Shown: positions 1 to 8,837, numbered from the stretch's first letter. The stretch: DNA of 63,691 nucleotides from Arcicella sp040387735 (GCA_040387735.1 JAZKDE010000106.1:1-63691); one strand, 5' to 3'. Notes: generated by a model from the sequence alone, not told the origin. Made by a program: numbers and translations.

Positions 1-210
1 ATTTTACTCATAATTTGTTGTATTTAAGTTTTCACCTGCCCTCATAATTTGCTTCTCTTCAAGTTTTCATTCTTCCTTCAAAAATACATAGTTGCTCAAA
101 TAATGTGGGAAAGTTGTAAGTTTTTCCGAAAGTTATGTAAGACTTCCTTCTCCAAAGATTAGCAACTTTGTTCCGCTGTGAAAATCCTTCACAATTTAAA
201 ATATAAGAAA

Positions 211-873
211 ATGAAATCTAATGAAAGCTTGCAAAAAGACGTTCAAGATGCTATTAAATGGGAGCCATTATTGAATGCGGCAGAAATTGGAGTTATTGCC
301 AAAGACGGTGTAGTTACACTTTCTGGGACTGTTGATAGTTACGCAAAGAAAATTGAAGCGGAAGATGCTGCCAAAAATGTATTGGGAGTAAAAGCGGTTG
401 TTGAAAAAATTGAAATTCAGTTTGCCAGTACATGGAAAAAAACGGATACCGAAGTGGCGACTGAGGTAATCAATGCAATAAATGCGAATTGGGCGGTTGA
501 TAAGGATAAGGTGGCGATAAAAGTGGAGGATGGTTGGATTACCTTGGAAGGCGAATTACATTGGAATTATCAGAAAGAATCGGCTAAAAAATGTATCAGT
601 ACTTTAGCCGGTGTAAAGGGAGTTATGAATTATATCAAAATTAAGCCTGAAACGGGAGATGAAATAGAAAAATATAATATTGAAACAGCTCTTTTGCGAA
701 ATTGGTCAATTGATGATAAAGATATTAAAGTGGAAGTTTTAGGCAATAATGTAACCTTAAACGGTACAGTTCATTCTTTGTATCAGAAGGGGGAAGCCGA
801 AAGAATTGCGTGGAATGCTCCTGGTGTTTGGTCGGTCGATAATGAATTGGTCGTTGAACATGAAGAATTATAA
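211..873 (+). CDS. Triple BON-domain protein
   Basis: Three consecutive BON domains of about 65 residues cover nearly the whole 221-residue protein (roughly 1-70, 78-145 and 150-220). Each shows the repeated pattern of an alpha helix, a short 'DGxVTLxG' strand and a terminal hydrophobic strand (DGVVTLSG, DGWITLEG, NNVTLNG). BON domains are thought to bind phospholipid or peptidoglycan surfaces and occur in osmotic- and envelope-stress proteins. No signal peptide is visible, so a cytoplasmic or membrane-edge location is likely. A GTG at 178 would add 11 residues, but the ATG at 211 gives the usual BON start (MKSNESLQKDVQ) and is preferred. YceI follows 58 bp downstream on the same strand, so the pair may be co-transcribed. 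Confidence 0.85.
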   Translation: MKSNESLQKDVQDAIKWEPLLNAAEIGVIAKDGVVTLSGTVDSYAKKIEAEDAAKNVLGVKAVVEKIEIQFASTWKKTDTEVATEVINAINANWAVDKDKVAIKVEDGWITLEGELHWNYQKESAKKCISTLAGVKGVMNYIKIKPETGDEIEKYNIETALLRNWSIDDKDIKVEVLGNNVTLNGTVHSLYQKGEAERIAWNAPGVWSVDNELVVEHEEL

Positions 874-931
874 AAAGTAATTACGAATAGAAACAGTGTT
901 TAAATCTCAAGCTTAAAAGCTATATAAAATA

Positions 932-1525
932 ATGACAACTCAAACAAAATGGTCAATCGACCAAGCTCACAGTGAAATTGCTTTCAAAGTAAGACATTTA
1001 ATGATTGCTCATGTGAAAGGTGTTTTCAAAATATTTGACGGTAGTATTTACACAACGGGCAAAGATTTTAGAACAGCCGAAATAGATTTATGGATTGACC
1101 CAGCTTCTATTGAAACGGGCGATGCAAAACGTGATGAGCATTTAATGAGTGGAGATTTTTTTGATGTAGAAAATTTCAAACAAATCATATTTGTTTCAAG
1201 TACCATCGGAGAAACTAATAAATCGGGCGTTCATGAATTTTGGGGCGAATTAACTATGAAAGGAATTACTAAGAATGTAAAATTAGAAGTTGGATTTGGT
1301 GGTATTGTCAATGACCCGTGGGGAAACGAAAGAGCTGGATTTACGGTAACTGGTACGATTAACCGCTCCGATTGGGGACTTGTCTGGAATACTGCCATCG
1401 AAGCAGGCGGTGTAATGGTGAGTGAAGAAGTGACTATTTCTTGTGATATTGAACTTACCAACGTAGGTTTTAAAGACTTGAAAATGGAATTGGAAGATGT
1501 TGAAGAACAAAAAGCATCTTTGTAG
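932..1525 (+). CDS. YceI family protein
   Basis: YceI-like lipocalin-type beta barrel, which in studied members binds a polyisoprenoid or amphiphilic ligand. The N-terminus WSIDQAHSEIAFKVRHLMI and the internal segments RDEHLMSGDFFDVENF and LTMKGITKNVKLEV are hallmarks of the family. The 197-residue length is normal, with a short charged C-terminal tail beyond the barrel. There is no signal peptide, unlike the periplasmic E. coli YceI, so this is a cytoplasmic version. The ATG at 932 fits the family start. A terminator-like hairpin follows at 1573. The ligand cannot be inferred from sequence; a role in stress or acid/base resistance is only suggested by the neighbours. Confidence 0.9.
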   Translation: MTTQTKWSIDQAHSEIAFKVRHLMIAHVKGVFKIFDGSIYTTGKDFRTAEIDLWIDPASIETGDAKRDEHLMSGDFFDVENFKQIIFVSSTIGETNKSGVHEFWGELTMKGITKNVKLEVGFGGIVNDPWGNERAGFTVTGTINRSDWGLVWNTAIEAGGVMVSEEVTISCDIELTNVGFKDLKMELEDVEEQKASL

Positions 1526-1572
1526 ATTTGGCTTAGTGTATAGTTGGTTTATAAATGTGGAAAAGTGTAGAG

Positions 1573-1600
1573 TCAGGCGATTTTATTGCCTGATTTTTTT
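1573..1600 (+). terminator. Rho-independent terminator after the YceI gene
   Basis: The arms tcaggc and gcctga flank a short loop and are followed directly by seven T residues. This is the classic intrinsic terminator layout on the plus strand and would end the BON-YceI transcript. Confidence 0.75.
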
Positions 1601-1713
1601 ATTGGTAAAAGGGTGGTATGAAATTTTTGGAGAATTGAAGGTATTAAATAAAAATAGTAAAGTAATTTTTGTTCATGAATATAGTAAATCTCCCAAATTA
1701 AAAACTTAAATCC

Positions 1714-2133
1714 ATGAAAAAGATATATAGGTATTCGGAAATTTGGTTTGAAAAACTGACTTCCATTGCCACATCCATACTCGGGAATTCAATTACATTT
1801 ATCGTCGCAGTCTGTACGGTTATTTATTGGCTTACCAGTAAAGAGTTTTATAAACAAGACATTCATCATTGTATAGGGGACTTAATTTTAGGGGTCACCT
1901 TTTTGAGTTTATTTATTATTCAAAAATCATTTAATCGGTTTTCGGGTTCATTGCATTTGAAAATTAATGAACTTGTTTCTTCGCACGAAAGAGCCAGTAA
2001 TGCGGTTATAAATGTTGATAAGAAAACAGAGTTAGAAATTATTGAATTGCAAAAAGAATATAATGAATTGGCTGAACAGGTGGTACAAGTAGAAGAGGAA
2101 ATAAAAGAAGAACTCCAAAAAGCCAAAATTTGA
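1714..2133 (+). CDS. Low-affinity iron permease family protein (PF04120-like)
   Basis: A 139-residue protein with two membrane segments (about residues 20-42 and 50-68) and a long charged C-terminal helix rich in Glu and Lys (about 95-139). The layout of a short cytosolic N-terminus, the hydrophobic run SITFIVAVCTVIYWL, the segment DLILGVTFLSLFIIQKS, then 'LHLKINELVSSHERASN' matches the small 'low affinity iron permease' family. That name comes from fungal Fet4. In bacteria the transport role is unproven and the protein is too short to form a pore alone. The last about 30 residues probably form a coiled coil. It converges with the sugar dehydrogenase gene. Confidence 0.7.
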   Translation: MKKIYRYSEIWFEKLTSIATSILGNSITFIVAVCTVIYWLTSKEFYKQDIHHCIGDLILGVTFLSLFIIQKSFNRFSGSLHLKINELVSSHERASNAVINVDKKTELEIIELQKEYNELAEQVVQVEEEIKEELQKAKI

Positions 2134-2220
2134 TTTTCACTTTTGGGAGTTCAATAATTTATTTAAATGTAATTGTCTGATAATCAATATTTTTCGAAAA
2201 GTCTTCGTGCTAACTTGTAC

Positions 2221-3552
2221 TTATTTAGAAGCACTAATTCGCCAAATAATATTGTTTACATCATCGGTAACTAATAATGAACCATCGGGCATTTCAGTTA
2301 CACCGACGGGTCTGCCATGAACTTTTTTATGATTATCAACAATAAATCCTGTCAAGAAATCTTCTGGTTTTCCAATGGGTTTGCCTTCACTAAAAGGGAT
2401 AAAAACTACTCGATATCCCGATAATATAGACCGATTCCATGAACCATGTTGAGCTACAAATGCTCCATTATGGTATTTTTTAGGAAAAGATTTTTTTGTA
2501 CAAAATGCCAAGCCCAAAGATGCTGTATGCGAAGCTAAAGGAACGTCAGGAATAATAGCTTTGGCAACTAAATCTGGTCTTTTTACTTCAACTCTTGGGT
2601 CTTCATGCTGCCCAAAATAGGAGTAAGGCCAACCGTAAAATCCGCCTTCTTTTACGCTCGTTAAATAATCTGGGACTAAATCATCTCCCAATTCATCTCG
2701 TTCATTTACCGCTGTCCAAAGCGTTTTTGTACCTGGGGCAAAAGCCATTCCAACGGGATTTCTTAAACCACTGGCGTAAATTCGTTCGTCAGTTCCATCA
2801 ATATTAATCTCAAGAATATCAGCTCTTCTATTTTCTTCCTCGATACCATGTTCGGCAACGTTGGTATTGGAGCCGATAGCTACGTAAATTTTAGTATTAT
2901 CAGCATTTGCTAATAAATTTCTTGTCCAATGGCGGGGATGTTTTCCCACGGGTAATTCCAAAATTCTTTCGCCTGCTTCGGTAATTTCTGTTTGCCCAAA
3001 TTTATAATGAAATCGTAATACAGCGTCAGTATTAGCAACGTATAACCAATCGCCAATAACCAACATTCCAAATGGTTGATTTAGTTTTGTCAAAAGTATT
3101 GTTCGTAAATCTGGAATTCCGTCATTGTTAGTATCTCTCAATAACGCAATTCGGTCGGCACTATGGCTAAGATTATTTGATTTTGAAGCACCAATTAATC
3201 TTCCACCAATTTTTTCAACCAAGGTATGATTAGAATTACTTTCCGCAACCAAAACATCACCATTCGGCGTTATGTACATCCACCGAGGGTTATCAAAACC
3301 GTCCGCATATTTGGTTACCGTAAAACCAATGGGAGCTTTAGGAACTGTTCCATCTTCCCAACCAATCACGTGACTAAAATTCATGGCTGATTTGGTTTCG
3401 TAAGGCTCGGGAAGTGTATCTGCCTTACTTTTCGATATTTTGTTTTGTGAAAAACAAAGGTTTGAGAGTAATAAAAATGCCAATAAGCCCCAATAATTAA
3501 TGGGATTACTTTCAATAAATATAAGGTTGGTTGAAAGGTGCTTCGAGTACAT
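2221..3552 (-). CDS. PQQ-type sugar dehydrogenase (sorbosone/glucose dehydrogenase family), exported
   Basis: A 443-residue exported six-bladed beta-propeller of the soluble glucose/L-sorbosone dehydrogenase family, which oxidises aldose sugars with PQQ in the periplasm. An N-terminal hydrophobic segment (WGLLAFLLLSNLCFSQ, about residues 21-36) is a likely signal peptide with an unusually long charged lead. Family signatures include FDNPRWMYITPNGDVLVAES, PFGMLVIGDWLYVANTD, YASGLRNPVGMAFAPGT and the late AQHGSWNRS and HGRPVGV motifs. PQQ-binding was not confirmed, and no PQQ biosynthesis genes lie in the window, so the cofactor may come from elsewhere. It lies 18 bp downstream of the small acidic gene that precedes it on the same strand. 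Confidence 0.8.
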   Translation of the reverse strand: MYSKHLSTNLIFIESNPINYWGLLAFLLLSNLCFSQNKISKSKADTLPEPYETKSAMNFSHVIGWEDGTVPKAPIGFTVTKYADGFDNPRWMYITPNGDVLVAESNSNHTLVEKIGGRLIGASKSNNLSHSADRIALLRDTNNDGIPDLRTILLTKLNQPFGMLVIGDWLYVANTDAVLRFHYKFGQTEITEAGERILELPVGKHPRHWTRNLLANADNTKIYVAIGSNTNVAEHGIEEENRRADILEINIDGTDERIYASGLRNPVGMAFAPGTKTLWTAVNERDELGDDLVPDYLTSVKEGGFYGWPYSYFGQHEDPRVEVKRPDLVAKAIIPDVPLASHTASLGLAFCTKKSFPKKYHNGAFVAQHGSWNRSILSGYRVVFIPFSEGKPIGKPEDFLTGFIVDNHKKVHGRPVGVTEMPDGSLLVTDDVNNIIWRISASK

Positions 3553-3570
3553 ATTTTTGATTAATATTAT

Positions 3571-3885
3571 TTATTTGTAGGCAATTTTTGAGTCACTTTC
3601 TGATTTCTCCTCTTCTGCTTTTTTAGGTAAATCTGAATTTGCAGGCGTTTCATCGTCAGGTATATCGTCAGGTAAATCAACTTCGGCGGGATGATTTTTG
3701 TTTTTATCTCGGCTCAAATCCTCGTCTGTTACTTGGTCTGGACTCACACCTTCTTCAGCATCATCACTCATCATTTCACTTTCAGGAATCATTATTTCCC
3801 CTGTATCACTTTCGGGCGAAGCAGAATTGTTCGATTGATCATCACAATAGTTGTTTTCTGATGGGTTGATTTGAATATTTTCCAT
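3571..3885 (-). CDS. Small highly acidic, probably disordered protein
   Basis: A 104-residue protein very rich in Asp, Glu, Ser and Pro (for example DLPDDIPDDETPANSDLP) with no hydrophobic core, signal peptide or membrane segment. It is probably intrinsically disordered. The gene sits immediately upstream of the exported sugar dehydrogenase and downstream of the DJ-1-like gene on the same strand, which supports real expression. A second protein of the same character lies at 14732-15091. I do not recognise a named family. A role as stress protectant, metal-binding or chaperone-like polyanion is possible but unsupported. Confidence 0.6.
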   Translation of the reverse strand: MENIQINPSENNYCDDQSNNSASPESDTGEIMIPESEMMSDDAEEGVSPDQVTDEDLSRDKNKNHPAEVDLPDDIPDDETPANSDLPKKAEEEKSESDSKIAYK

Positions 3886-3954
3886 AATGATTGTGTGTTT
3901 AATTAAATTGCCAAGGTTTTGGAGTTTACTTTATCTTGGGAAAAAATAGACTCT

Positions 3955-4641
3955 CTAATTTGATTTCTCTAAAAATTTAATCAATTCATGAGCTGCTTCT
4001 TCGGAAGATGCTGGATTTTGACCCGTAATTAATAAGCCATCTTTCACCACGTAAGATGCCCAATCGGCTTTTTTTGAATAAAGTCCGCCCATTTTCTTTA
4101 GTTCATCTTCCAATAAAAAAGGAACAATATTAGTTAATTGAACTGCATCTTCTTCGCTATTTGTGAAACCTGTAATGTTTTTTCCTTTTATCAAAGGTTC
4201 ACCATTTTCGTCTTTTGCGTGTAGTAAAACCGAAGGTGCATGACACACGGCCACGACGGGTTTTTTACTTTCCCAAAATTTTTCTACCAGTTTGATTGAA
4301 TCTTTATCATTAGTTAAATCCCACAAAGGTCCGTGTCCACCTGGGTAAAAAATAGCGTCAAAATCGTCCGCTGAAACATCGCTTAATTTTTTGGTATTTG
4401 CGAGTGTTTTATGCAAATCGGCATCTGAATTAAAACGAATACTTGCGGGTGTTTGGCTCGACGGTTCATTGCTTTTGGGGTCAATTGGCGGCTGTCCACC
4501 TTTGGGTGAGGCAATTGTGATTGATGCTCCTGCTTCGTGAAAAGCGTAATAGGGCGAAGCGAATTCTTCAATCCAGAAACCTGTTTTTTTGCCTGTATTG
4601 CCAAGTTCACTGTGTGACGTTAGAACAATTAATATTTTCAT
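3955..4641 (-). CDS. DJ-1/PfpI superfamily protein (type 1 glutamine amidotransferase-like)
   Basis: A 228-residue DJ-1/PfpI-fold protein of the group that includes HchA-like glyoxalase III/deglycase enzymes. The nucleophile elbow is VVAVCHAPSVLL (Cys at about residue 133, followed by His). The FYPGGHGPLWDL motif supplies the Gly-rich loop and a candidate acidic partner. The N-terminal KILIVLTSHSELGNTGKKTGFWIEEFASPYYAF is typical of this group. A Cys-His active site points to methylglyoxal or other carbonyl detoxification, in keeping with nearby Dps, aldehyde dehydrogenase and triose-handling genes. The exact substrate cannot be fixed by eye. A hairpin lies just upstream, at 4732-4771. Confidence 0.85.
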   Translation of the reverse strand: MKILIVLTSHSELGNTGKKTGFWIEEFASPYYAFHEAGASITIASPKGGQPPIDPKSNEPSSQTPASIRFNSDADLHKTLANTKKLSDVSADDFDAIFYPGGHGPLWDLTNDKDSIKLVEKFWESKKPVVAVCHAPSVLLHAKDENGEPLIKGKNITGFTNSEEDAVQLTNIVPFLLEDELKKMGGLYSKKADWASYVVKDGLLITGQNPASSEEAAHELIKFLEKSN

Positions 4642-4731
4642 GCTTTTTACGATTTAGTGACTTCGAACCTGTTTGAACTCTCCGTTTTGAGTAGAAAGTT
4701 TAAACAGAGTCTTCATTAAATGAGTTTTTTT

Positions 4732-4771
4732 CATTGGAATTATCTCTATTTATAGAGGAATAATTCCAATG
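4732..4771. terminator. Long inverted repeat between Dps and DJ-1 genes
   Basis: The arms cattggaattat (4732-4743) and ataattccaatg (4760-4771) are perfectly complementary. An inner ctctat/atagag pair is separated by a 2-nt bulge, and the outer T and A runs extend the stem further. It lies 11 bp after the Dps stop codon and 90 bp before the DJ-1 start. The T run precedes rather than follows the stem, so it is a hairpin without a classical U-tract. It may stabilise the dps mRNA 3' end or terminate transcription. Confidence 0.5.
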
Positions 4772-4782
4772 AAAAGTAGTAA

Positions 4783-5253
4783 TTAATTCAAATATCTTCT
4801 CAAAATCCACGCTATTGTTTCGTGTTGTTGTAAAATTCCCGTTAAAAAATCGGTTGTGCCAGCGTCCTTATTTTTATCACTTTCCTCGACGTCTTTTCTT
4901 AATTCCAAAATAATCGTTTCATGGTCACCCAAAAGTTCTTGTAACATTCCTTTTTGGGTTGGATATTTATCTGGCCATTCTTTCAATCGAGTAAGTTCCG
5001 AAAACTGCTTCATCGTTCCAATGGTTGGACTACCCAATTTCCCAATTCGTTCAGCGATGCTATCAATCGTTTCTTCGAGTTCCTCGTATTGGGCTTGAAA
5101 TAATTTATGAAGTTCCATAAAACTTTCACCCGTTACATTCCAATGAAACTTTCTGGTTTTAGTGTAAAGTGTAACTTCGTCAGATAATAAGGTTTCGAGT
5201 AGTGTAACACTTTTGTGTAAATGTTCTTCTGTAATGCCAATTGAAATTTTCAT
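4783..5253 (-). CDS. dps: Dps family DNA-binding ferritin-like protein
   Basis: A 156-residue Dps/starvation ferritin that assembles into a 12-subunit cage, oxidises Fe(II) with hydrogen peroxide and shields DNA. The inter-subunit ferroxidase motif is clear: KFHWNVTGESFMELHKLFQ followed by YEELEETIDSIAERIGKLG provides the conserved His, Asp and Glu residues. The length is normal for the family, and the N-terminal tail is short with few Lys residues, so direct DNA binding may be weak. Neighbours are the DJ-1-like and succinate-semialdehyde dehydrogenase genes, 60 bp apart on the same strand. An oxidative-stress or stationary-phase promoter would be expected but was not recognised. Confidence 0.93.
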   Translation of the reverse strand: MKISIGITEEHLHKSVTLLETLLSDEVTLYTKTRKFHWNVTGESFMELHKLFQAQYEELEETIDSIAERIGKLGSPTIGTMKQFSELTRLKEWPDKYPTQKGMLQELLGDHETIILELRKDVEESDKNKDAGTTDFLTGILQQHETIAWILRRYLN

Positions 5254-5313
5254 GTCTTTTCTATTTTTGTTGTTTTGATTTACTATTTTGTATAAAAACT
5301 AAAGTAATGCTCT

Positions 5314-6696
5314 CTAAAAAGGGTCAGTTAATCCGCTAACTCGAATGAGTTTTTTATTGACAAACTCCTCAATGCCAAGTGCTGAAAGTTCACGGCCGTA
5401 ACCTGAGCCTTTCGTTCCGCCAAAAGGTAAGTCTGCCTGTGTCCAAGTTGGATGATTGATGAAAACCATTCCCGTATCTATTTGATTAGCAACTCGTTTG
5501 CCCCGTTCAATATCCTGCGTAAACACAGAGCCACCCAAACCAAATGGTGAATCATTAGCCAAAATAATGGCCGCTTGTTCATCTTTTACTCGGTAAAATG
5601 ACGCAACTGGTCCGAATAATTCTTGATAATATGCGGGGTTTTCAGGTTTAATATCCGTTAAAATAGTAGGTTCCATAAAAGCTCCTTCTCCTTCTTTTCG
5701 TTTGCCTCCCAACAGTACTTTTGCCCCTGCGGCAATCGCTTTCTCTACTTGCTCAGCCAAATTAACGGCTGCTTCTTCGCTACTCAAAGGCCCTAAATCG
5801 GTATCTGGATCCATTGGGTCGCCCACGATTAAGTTTTTCATTTTCTCTGTGAATTTTTTCAAGAATTCATCCGCAATAGTTTCTATGGCAATAAAGCGTT
5901 TTGAGGCAATACAACACTCGCCATTATTATTAATTCTGCCCACCACTGCCCAATCAACAGCTTTGTCAATATCGGCATCTTCCAAAATGATAAAAGCATC
6001 ACTACCACCCAATTCCAAAACCGATTTTTTTAAATGTTTTCCTGCTTCTGCCGCTAAACTTGCTCCCGCTGCTTCGCTACCCGTTAAAGAGACTCCTTTG
6101 ATTCTCGGGTCAGAAACTAAAGCTGTTGCTCGGTTTCCTGGAATTAACAGATTAGTGTAAATTCCTTCGGGAGCATTAGCTTCTTTGAATAATTCCTCAA
6201 TTGCAATACCGCATTGAGGAACAATGGAAGCGTGTTTTACCAAAATGGTATTGCCTATCATAATGTTCGGAGCGGCAAATCGAGCGACTTGATAAAAAGG
6301 AAAATTCCAAGGCTCAACTCCGTACAGAACGCCAATTGGACTGTGACGAATAAATGCTTCACCGTGTTCAGGATTGAGGTGTTTATCGGCTAAGAATTTT
6401 GCTCCGTTGGTGGCGTAATAATCAAAAATATCGGCACTTAATAGAATTTCACCTTCCGCTTGAGCAATGAGTTTTCCCATTTCTAAGGTAATAAGTTGGG
6501 CGAGTAATTCCTTTTTATCTCGCATTAAAGCGGCCACTTTGTGCAATAAATCTGCTCTTTGTTGGTAGCTTGTTTTTTTCCAACTTTCAAATGCTTTTGC
6601 GGCTTGACCGATGGCTGAATCAACCGCTTTTTCGGTCATTTCTTCAAAAGATTTTACGACTTTATTGGTAGCAGGATTAACGGTTTGAATAGACAT
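5314..6696 (-). CDS. NAD(P)-dependent succinate-semialdehyde dehydrogenase family
   Basis: A 460-residue aldehyde dehydrogenase, shorter than the E. coli GabD type and like the Bacteroidota/cyanobacterial succinate-semialdehyde dehydrogenase subgroup. The active-site Cys is in NNGECCIASKRFI (about residue 261) and the general-base Glu in VLELGGSDAFIIL. The cofactor region (PWNFPFYQVARFAAPNIMIGNTILVKHAS) is intact. It oxidises succinic semialdehyde, and probably other short aldehydes, to the acid. No GABA transaminase is nearby, so general aldehyde detoxification is as likely as a GABA shunt. The N-terminus MSIQTVNPATNKVVKSFEEM fits the family start. The gene is divergent from gpmA across a 381-bp gap. 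Confidence 0.88.
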   Translation of the reverse strand: MSIQTVNPATNKVVKSFEEMTEKAVDSAIGQAAKAFESWKKTSYQQRADLLHKVAALMRDKKELLAQLITLEMGKLIAQAEGEILLSADIFDYYATNGAKFLADKHLNPEHGEAFIRHSPIGVLYGVEPWNFPFYQVARFAAPNIMIGNTILVKHASIVPQCGIAIEELFKEANAPEGIYTNLLIPGNRATALVSDPRIKGVSLTGSEAAGASLAAEAGKHLKKSVLELGGSDAFIILEDADIDKAVDWAVVGRINNNGECCIASKRFIAIETIADEFLKKFTEKMKNLIVGDPMDPDTDLGPLSSEEAAVNLAEQVEKAIAAGAKVLLGGKRKEGEGAFMEPTILTDIKPENPAYYQELFGPVASFYRVKDEQAAIILANDSPFGLGGSVFTQDIERGKRVANQIDTGMVFINHPTWTQADLPFGGTKGSGYGRELSALGIEEFVNKKLIRVSGLTDPF

Positions 6697-7077
6697 ATTT
6701 AAAGTATTTAATTTGTTATTTAGAAATTGAATAGATCAAAACTCATTGATTTATCAATTCCGTTTCTTGAATATTTTGATTGTTTTATTGGATAATTTTA
6801 AATTTTCATACCAAATCTTATTATAGGTAACTTTGGTAAAGTTTTCCCCAAATATGCACGAGTTGTGGAATGATTTTATTGAACTTTCTGGCTACTAATC
6901 AAAGGTAGAAGAGCATGGTTATTTTAGCGTTATATAATTTTAAGAATGAGTTACATGATTCACACGTTTTAATTAATTATAACAATAACATGCTGATAAT
7001 TAATAAATTATGTTTTCTTTTAACAAGAATAATTAGCAATTTTACTCAAATCTCAACTCACCTAAAAACCCAAAAAT
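6697..7077. other. Non-coding divergent gap between aldehyde dehydrogenase and gpmA
   Basis: This 381-bp AT-rich stretch holds the 5' regions of two divergent genes. A small reading frame from 6915 reaches into gpmA in another frame, has no recognisable features and is judged not coding. An imperfect dyad (attgaatagatcaa / ttgatttatcaat) lies about 40-70 bp upstream of the dehydrogenase start. A TAnnTTTG element is listed separately. No RNA gene was recognised. Confidence 0.5.
6804..6835 (+). promoter_or_regulatory. Candidate Bacteroidota-type promoter upstream of gpmA
   Basis: The box TAACTTTG at 6828-6835 matches the Bacteroidota -7 consensus TAnnTTTG. Twenty bases upstream is TTTC (6804-6807), one mismatch from the -33 TTTG. 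It points toward gpmA but would leave a leader of about 240 nt, so the match may be chance in AT-rich DNA. Confidence 0.3.
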
Positions 7078-7683
7078 ATGGCATTATTAACGCTTATTCG
7101 TCACGGACAATCTACTTATAATTTGGAAAATCGCTTTACAGGCAGTGTAAACGTTCCGCTGACACCTTTTGGTGAAGAAGAGGCACATTCGGCGGGTAAA
7201 AAATTGGTCGGTTTTAAGTTCGATATTGCTTATACGTCTATGCTCGTTAGGGCTTGGGAAACGCTAAGAATTGTCTTGGAAGATATTATGGAAACGAATA
7301 TTCCAATTATTAAAAATGCAGCTTTGGATGAAAGAATGTATGGTAGTTTGCAGGGCCTCAATAAAGCGGAAACGGCCTTGAAATACGGCGAAGAACAGGT
7401 TGAAATATGGCGAAGAAGTTACGCTGTTCGTCCGCCCGACGGCGAAAGTTTGGAGGATACTTACCACCGAACAGTTCCATATTATCAAGAACAAATTGAG
7501 CCAATGCTAAAGTCGGGTAAAAACGTTTTAATTGTGGCTCACGGGAATAGTTTGCGGGCTTTAAAAATGTACTTAGAGAATATTAGTTCTGAAGAAATTG
7601 TAAAAGTTAATATTCCAACTGGAACACCAAGGCTTTATACGATGGATGAGAATTTGAAAGTTTTGCAGGTGGAATATCTGTGA
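7078..7683 (+). CDS. gpmA: 2,3-bisphosphoglycerate-dependent phosphoglycerate mutase
   Basis: A histidine phosphatase fold enzyme interconverting 3- and 2-phosphoglycerate in glycolysis. The catalytic LTLIRHGQSTYNLENRFTG motif (His at about residue 9), the acid-base Glu in ALDERMYGSLQGLNK and the second His in VLIVAHGNSLRAL are all present. At 201 residues it is shorter than E. coli GpmA (about 250) but within the range of bacterial short forms. It is the only plus-strand gene inside a long minus-strand block. It converges on the fructose-bisphosphate aldolase gene, from which it is separated by a perfect hairpin, so two glycolytic enzymes sit tail to tail. Confidence 0.92.
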   Translation: MALLTLIRHGQSTYNLENRFTGSVNVPLTPFGEEEAHSAGKKLVGFKFDIAYTSMLVRAWETLRIVLEDIMETNIPIIKNAALDERMYGSLQGLNKAETALKYGEEQVEIWRRSYAVRPPDGESLEDTYHRTVPYYQEQIEPMLKSGKNVLIVAHGNSLRALKMYLENISSEEIVKVNIPTGTPRLYTMDENLKVLQVEYL

Positions 7684-7700
7684 AATTGAAGCCTTTAATT

Positions 7701-7731
7701 GAAGTAGTTAATTCAATAAATTAACTACTTC
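7701..7731. terminator. Perfect 13-bp hairpin between convergent gpmA and aldolase
   Basis: The arms gaagtagttaatt (7701-7713) and aattaactacttc (7719-7731) pair perfectly around the loop caata. It lies 18 bp after the gpmA stop and 7 bp from the aldolase stop, so it can serve both convergent transcripts. There is no clear T-tract on either side. Confidence 0.65.
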
Positions 7732-7737
7732 ATAAAA

Positions 7738-8799
7738 TTAAGCAATCGTTATTTTGGATGATAAATAGATTTCTTGCACGGCATTTATTAAATCAACTCC
7801 TTCTTTGAATGGACGTTGAAAGGCTTTTCGGCCCATAATGACACCTGCACCACCCGCCCGTTTGTTGATAATTGCGGTTTTTATAGCTTCTGCCATATCG
7901 GTTTCTCCTTTTGATTCACCGCCCGAATTTATCATATTTATTCTTCCTGCATAGCAATTGATAACTTGATACCGACACAAATCAATGGGATGATTGCTGG
8001 CTAATTTTTCGTACATTTTAGGATTCGTTTTTGCGAAATTTATCGCCTTAAAACCGCCATTATTAGTAGCCATTTTTTGCTTAATAATATCCGCTTGAAT
8101 CGAAACTCCTAAGTAATTTGCTTGACCAGTCAAATCGGCAGAGGTGTCATAATCTACGCCATCTTTTACAAAAGCCTCGTTTCGAGTGTAACGCCATAAA
8201 ATCGTAGCCATGCCTAAATTGTGAGCTTCTTCAAAAGCTTTTGCCACTTCAATAATTTGCCTGTCGGATTCGGCTGATCCAAAATATACTGTTGCTCCAA
8301 CTGCCACCGCACCCATATTCCAAGCATCTTTTACACTTCCAAACATAATTTGGTCGTATTTATTGGGATAGGTCATCAATTCATTGTGATTAAGTTTTAC
8401 AACGAATGGAATCTTATGGGCATATTTTCTTGAAAGCATTGCCAAACTACCCATCGTTGAGGCTACCGCATTACATCCTGCTTCGAGGGCTAATTCTACG
8501 ATATTTTCGGGGTCAAAATAAATTGGATTGGGGGAAAATGAACTACCCGCTGTATGCTCAATACCTTGGTCAACGGGCAGAATTGATAAATATCCCGTTC
8601 CTGACAATCGACCGTTTTGGTAAAGTTGTCCCAGACTTCTGAGCGTTTGACCATTCCGATTACTTTGCGAAAAATATCGGTCAATATGACTTGGACTGGG
8701 CAAATGAATTTGTTCGTGGGTGATGGTTTCACAAACGTGGTTGAGTAAAGAATCTCGTTCGTCTCCCAATAAATTCAATAACTGATTGATGTCTTGCAT
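7738..8799 (-). CDS. fbaB: Class I fructose-bisphosphate aldolase (DhnA/FbaB type)
   Basis: A 353-residue DhnA-type class I aldolase that cleaves fructose-1,6-bisphosphate through a Schiff base. The candidate Schiff-base Lys is in VSIQADIIKQKMAT. The signatures YLSILPVDQGIEHTAGSSF near residue 75 and INMINSGGESKGETDMAEA with GGAGVIMGRKAFQRP near the C-terminus form the phosphate-binding ends of the barrel. This group includes E. coli FbaB, used mainly in gluconeogenic conditions. It follows DUF2061 and the Mg ATPase on the same strand with 38 bp between genes, so it may be the last gene of the J-protein to aldolase operon. Confidence 0.9.
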   Translation of the reverse strand: MQDINQLLNLLGDERDSLLNHVCETITHEQIHLPSPSHIDRYFSQSNRNGQTLRSLGQLYQNGRLSGTGYLSILPVDQGIEHTAGSSFSPNPIYFDPENIVELALEAGCNAVASTMGSLAMLSRKYAHKIPFVVKLNHNELMTYPNKYDQIMFGSVKDAWNMGAVAVGATVYFGSAESDRQIIEVAKAFEEAHNLGMATILWRYTRNEAFVKDGVDYDTSADLTGQANYLGVSIQADIIKQKMATNNGGFKAINFAKTNPKMYEKLASNHPIDLCRYQVINCYAGRINMINSGGESKGETDMAEAIKTAIINKRAGGAGVIMGRKAFQRPFKEGVDLINAVQEIYLSSKITIA

Positions 8800-8837
8800 G
8801 GTAATCTATTCGTTTTTGTAGCACTAAAGAGAAATTA

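Noticed and set aside
1497..1709. Frame of 70 residues overlapping the end of the YceI gene
   Set aside because: It crosses the YceI end and a terminator hairpin and has no family resemblance.
2110..2151. Near-palindrome around the iron-permease stop codon (aactccaaaaag / cttttgggagtt)
   Set aside because: One mismatch and a long loop, with no T-tract after it; it may fold but is not distinct enough to call a terminator.
6915..7121. Small plus-strand frame upstream of and into gpmA
   Set aside because: It runs into gpmA in another frame, has no conserved features, and the gpmA start at 7078 is clear from the RHG motif.
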